From Batillaria attramentaria (lineage: Eukaryota > Mollusca > Gastropoda > Batillariidae): 64,000 nt of DNA. Numbering within the stretch: the first letter of the stretch is position 1; each line of letters begins with the position of its first letter. Under the pieces are notes generated by a model. It was not told the DNA's origin, searched no databases, and saw nothing but the letters and a program-made list of their open reading frames with translations. This document shows, one piece after another, positions 62,905-64,000 of this stretch. The position numbers and the translations under genes are program-made. Where the stretch lies: positions 22,501-86,500 of the forward strand of contig JACVVK020000203.1 of NCBI GenBank assembly GCA_018292915.2, written 5' to 3'.

Positions 62905-63333
62905 GGTTGTCAGAGCTACAACTGCAATTTTACCAGTCCTTGTGTGCTTCAACAGATCCATATTTGTGTGGAAACAATCTGCCAAGCTAAAAATGTACTA
63001 GAGTGTTACTGTTTGTGTGCCTCTGTAGCCCATAGTACAGAATCTTTGAGGAGGTACTTTAGGCATTGTGCACCTGCTTCATTTCAAGAAGTCAGTCAAC
63101 TTCATCCACATAGTGTTTGACACGCCACTTACAAGTCAGTACCTAGCGTAATCAGTGTCACCCTGTAAATCTCTCACATGCAGATTTGGTTTATTTTGCA
63201 GCTTCATGAGAAGATACGAGGTAGAGGTTTTGTGGGCGAGACCGGGGAGTTGAAGCAGCAACCGGAATTTCGAAGAACCACCAGTAAAAAGCTGTACTTC
63301 TTTCCAGGACTGTACAAGCCTCTTGAACATTGA
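53387..63333 (+). CDS. TIR-caspase fusion: TIR domain joined to a caspase-8-type protease
   Basis: Eleven exons give about 701 aa: 53387-53465, 53795-54711, 55029-55178, 55398-55431, 55752-55846, 57037-57237, 59497-59707, 60050-60120, 60476-60584, 61487-61593 and 63202-63333. The start ATG has G at -3 and +4. Residues about 63-205 form a TIR fold ([13 protein letters not shown], then [18 protein letters not shown] and VVPIW). Residues about 202-290 are a charged, probably coiled-coil helix. The p20 domain starts near residue 426, with DRTGSG (Arg460), SHG (His519) and QACQGG (Cys560). The p10 domain has GFKSLR (Arg628), GSWFIQ and FFPGLY. LEVD at 603-606 before Ser607 resembles caspase-8 autoprocessing sites. 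From the microexon onward, exon phases equal those of the DED caspase, and two exons have identical lengths (211 and 71 nt). No DED is visible. The TIR resembles TRIF/TICAM-type signalling TIRs more than NAD-cleaving ones: the residue four after Trp141 is Ser, not Glu. Exon 3 is the least certain part. Confidence 0.85.
53795..54711 (+). other. Exon encoding the TIR domain and helical linker of the TIR caspase
   Basis: One 917-nt exon carries the whole TIR domain and the charged helix, residues about 27-332. The acceptor is TGACTTTCAG|GGTCTG and the donor GTTGAG|GTAAAATAT. It enters in phase 1 and leaves in phase 0. A complete adaptor module in a single exon suits exon shuffling. The BB-loop region reads [11 protein letters not shown] and lacks the proline found there in most Toll-receptor TIRs. 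After the TIR, Arg/Glu/Lys-rich sequence runs for about 90 residues, followed by a Gln/Ser-rich stretch. Confidence 0.88.
55029..55178 (+). other. Possible optional exon of the TIR caspase (Ser-rich linker)
   Basis: One frame is open here and encodes a Ser-rich linker ([15 protein letters not shown] and onward). The only acceptor that keeps the frame is TGGAG|GGGACG; the stronger-looking CAG five bases earlier gives a stop codon. The donor GAG|GTCATG is weak. The exon is 150 nt with phase 0 at both ends, so the protein stays in frame with or without it. It may be a cassette exon or not an exon at all. Confidence 0.4.
55398..55548 (+). promoter_or_regulatory. 34-nt microexon whose donor runs directly into a CA repeat (TIR caspase)
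   Basis: Exon 55398-55431 encodes [11 protein letters not shown] plus one base. Its donor, A|GTGAGTACACAC, is immediately followed by two (CA)n blocks up to 55548, separated by a short GC-rich interruption. CA repeats next to donors are known hnRNP L binding sites that change splicing. Skipping this 34-nt exon would shift the frame ahead of the protease domain. The exon itself is supported by the homologous microexon in the DED caspase; the regulatory effect is inference. Confidence 0.5.
55917..56360 (-). mobile_element. SINE family B, old diverged copy in intron 5 of the TIR caspase
   Basis: All landmarks of family B are recognisable but many bases differ (for example GGATTCAAACCCG on the plus strand at box B). 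A poly-G run of about 19 bp replaces the head end. This copy is clearly older than the other four. Confidence 0.8.
56548..56860 (+). mobile_element. Fourth type of tRNA-derived SINE in intron 5 of the TIR caspase
   Basis: A tRNA-like head (TTTAATAGGTAGCGCATCTG, box B GGGTTCGAGCCCGG) is followed by a body with GGGTTTCTGTCCGGGTCATC and CCGAAAGGGATAATAAAG and an A-rich end. It occurs once in this window. Confidence 0.65.
57334..57792. mobile_element. 459-bp hAT-like miniature element in intron 6 of the TIR caspase
   Basis: The terminal 18 bp are inverted repeats with two differences (CAGTGATGTCACTGGTGC and CAGGGATGTCACTGGAGC). CAGTGG stands on both sides at 57328-57333 and 57793-57798. The right half has at least six copies of GGACATTTGTCCT-like palindromes, as in the element at 20418. 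There is no transposase. Confidence 0.75.
57901..58069 (+). mobile_element. SINE family A, full copy in intron 6 of the TIR caspase
   Basis: This is the best copy of family A, with box A-like GGTCGAATGGTAGAGCG and box B GAGTTCGATCCCGG. The 14-bp target duplication CTCAAAGCAAGTAG stands at 57887-57900 and 58070-58083. The lack of decay suggests a recent insertion. Confidence 0.92.
58442..59421 (-). mobile_element. 980-bp pogo/Tigger-like transposon, internally deleted
   Basis: The ends are inverted repeats of about 27 bp, CAGTGGAATCCGGATGTATT at the left and its near copy at the right, with TA directly on both sides (58440-58441 and 59422-59423). A CAG terminus with TA duplication is typical of pogo/Tigger elements. 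Subterminal units of about 45 bp containing CATCGGTTGTAGTAATATTT are repeated at the left end. The element lies in intron 6 of the TIR caspase, antisense to it. Confidence 0.88.
58865..59185 (-). pseudogene. N-terminal DNA-binding part of a Tigger-like transposase
   Basis: An open frame of 106 codons starts [20 protein letters not shown] and continues [17 protein letters not shown], a CENP-B/Pipsqueak-type helix-turn-helix. The DDE catalytic domain is missing because of the internal deletion. The frame begins close to the right inverted repeat, as in complete Tigger elements. It could bind the terminal repeats but not cut DNA. I treat it as a remnant. Confidence 0.75.
60893..61370 (-). mobile_element. 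CR1/L2-like LINE 3' end in intron 9 of the TIR caspase
   Basis: The minus strand carries a frame-damaged reverse-transcriptase C-terminus ending [16 protein letters not shown] and a stop, then a 3' UTR with a CA repeat (60967-60991) and an (ATT)n tail at 60891-60911. It is the same type of element as the fragment at 2140-3122. It lies antisense to the gene. Confidence 0.72.
61854..62240 (+). repeat. Tandem duplication of about 194 bp in intron 10 of the TIR caspase
   Basis: Two copies start GAAGCAATATTCT at 61854 and 62048 and both contain AGAAAAGAGTGTCTTCTGAC and GCCTTATGTCAGATCAGGAG. Not coding. Confidence 0.8.
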
Positions 63334-63340
63334 CTCACAC

Positions 63341-63680
63341 TCCCCCATCCAACGACCAGATGCCACAGCTCCAGCGTTATGAACAGACCACCATCTTCAG
63401 ACTACGAACTGGACACTGCAGACTGCGTGCCCACCTGTGCCGCCTTGGGCTGTCACACTCACCAGACTGTCCGTGCGGAACAGCCCCTCAAACCCCGGAA
63501 CACATTCTGCAGTCCTGCCCCCTCTTCAAAGAAGCAAGGACACAACACTGGCTGAACGGAGCCACACTGGCAGAGAAACTCTGGGGCAGCAAAACAGACC
63601 TCTTGAAGACCACTGCTTATATAAAGACCACAAACCTAATCATCTGAGGCGGAGTCCAGAACAGGGAACGCAGAAGAAGA
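63341..63680 (+). mobile_element. 5'-truncated non-LTR retrotransposon inserted at the stop codon of the TIR caspase
   Basis: This is a 340-bp insert between two copies of ATTGACTCACAC (63329-63340 and 63681-63692). The first copy contains the caspase stop codon. The insert encodes the C-terminus of a retroelement protein: FRLRTGHCRLRAHLCRLGL, a zinc-binding CPCG...EHILQSCPLF motif, then TTAYIKTTNLII and a stop. It ends in a short GAA-rich tail. This terminal zinc motif is typical of Jockey/Nimbus-like LINEs in invertebrates. The insertion leaves the caspase reading frame intact. Confidence 0.88.
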
Positions 63681-64000
63681 ATTGACTCACACCTGTATGC
63701 GTGTATAATTTTAAAGAAGAGAGACAAGTGTGAAACAACAGCCATCTAACTTGCGTTGCACGTGGCCAAAAGGTGTGTGCTGTGACATGCCAGACTGTGT
63801 CTGATATTTGACCAGGTCAAAATTGGCACAGACATTTTTCCGCTGCTGCTGTCACCGTTGACATCACCTTTGTGGTGGATAGAGGACACTGTTACACACA
63901 CGCATGCCTGTGTGACGGTGGAAATGGTTTTTTGGTTTTCGTGGTTTTTTGGTTGTTGTTTTTTTGTTTTTTGTTGTTGTTTTTTTTGGGGGGGGGGGGG

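Overview
The window is animal nuclear DNA, most likely from a marine mollusc and probably a gastropod. It has split genes with GT/AG introns, very dense CA/GT/GA microsatellites, several families of tRNA-derived SINEs, RTE and CR1/L2-type retrotransposons, and small DNA transposons. The only host genes I can support are animal innate-immunity and signalling genes. Assignment to Mollusca is an inference from the repeat style and the caspase sequences; I could not test it.

Layout. (1) Positions 1-28,904 hold no host exon that I can find. They contain repeats: CR1/L2 3' ends, SINE families, a 985-bp terminal-inverted-repeat element, hAT- and piggyBac-like miniature elements, a minisatellite and many microsatellites. 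At 28,905-28,993 on the minus strand lies the first coding exon of a CASK-like MAGUK kinase gene, so the first 28.9 kb are best read as part of its first intron. (2) From 28,994 to about 35,340 is the region between the divergent CASK-like gene and the first caspase gene. It contains SINEs, a long inverted repeat and a hairpin. (3) At 35,530-42,890 (+) is a complete ten-exon caspase-8-like gene with two death-effector domains and p20/p10 caspase domains (569 aa as modelled). (4) From 42,891 to about 53,375 is an intergenic tract with a miniature transposon, a 516-bp tandem duplication interrupted by an apparently intact 3.3-kb RTE retrotransposon, and nested SINEs. (5) At 53,387-63,333 (+) is a second complete caspase gene (eleven exons, about 701 aa). 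Its catalytic half has the same exon phases as its neighbour, but its N-terminus carries a TIR domain followed by a long charged helical region instead of the two DEDs.

Main result. The adjacent pair appears to be a tandem duplication in which the adaptor module was exchanged, DED-DED in one copy and TIR in the other. In vertebrates the TIR adaptor TRIF reaches caspase-8 through RIPK1 and FADD. A protein joining a TIR directly to a caspase-8-type protease would shorten that route. Both catalytic dyads (His and Cys) and both S1-pocket arginines are intact, so both genes look functional. At the 3' ends, a miniature DNA transposon with a perfect 8-bp target duplication supplies the last codons and stop of the DED caspase, and a 5'-truncated retrotransposon has inserted at the stop codon of the TIR caspase. 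Several splice sites of the pair abut TG or CA repeats that could affect splicing.
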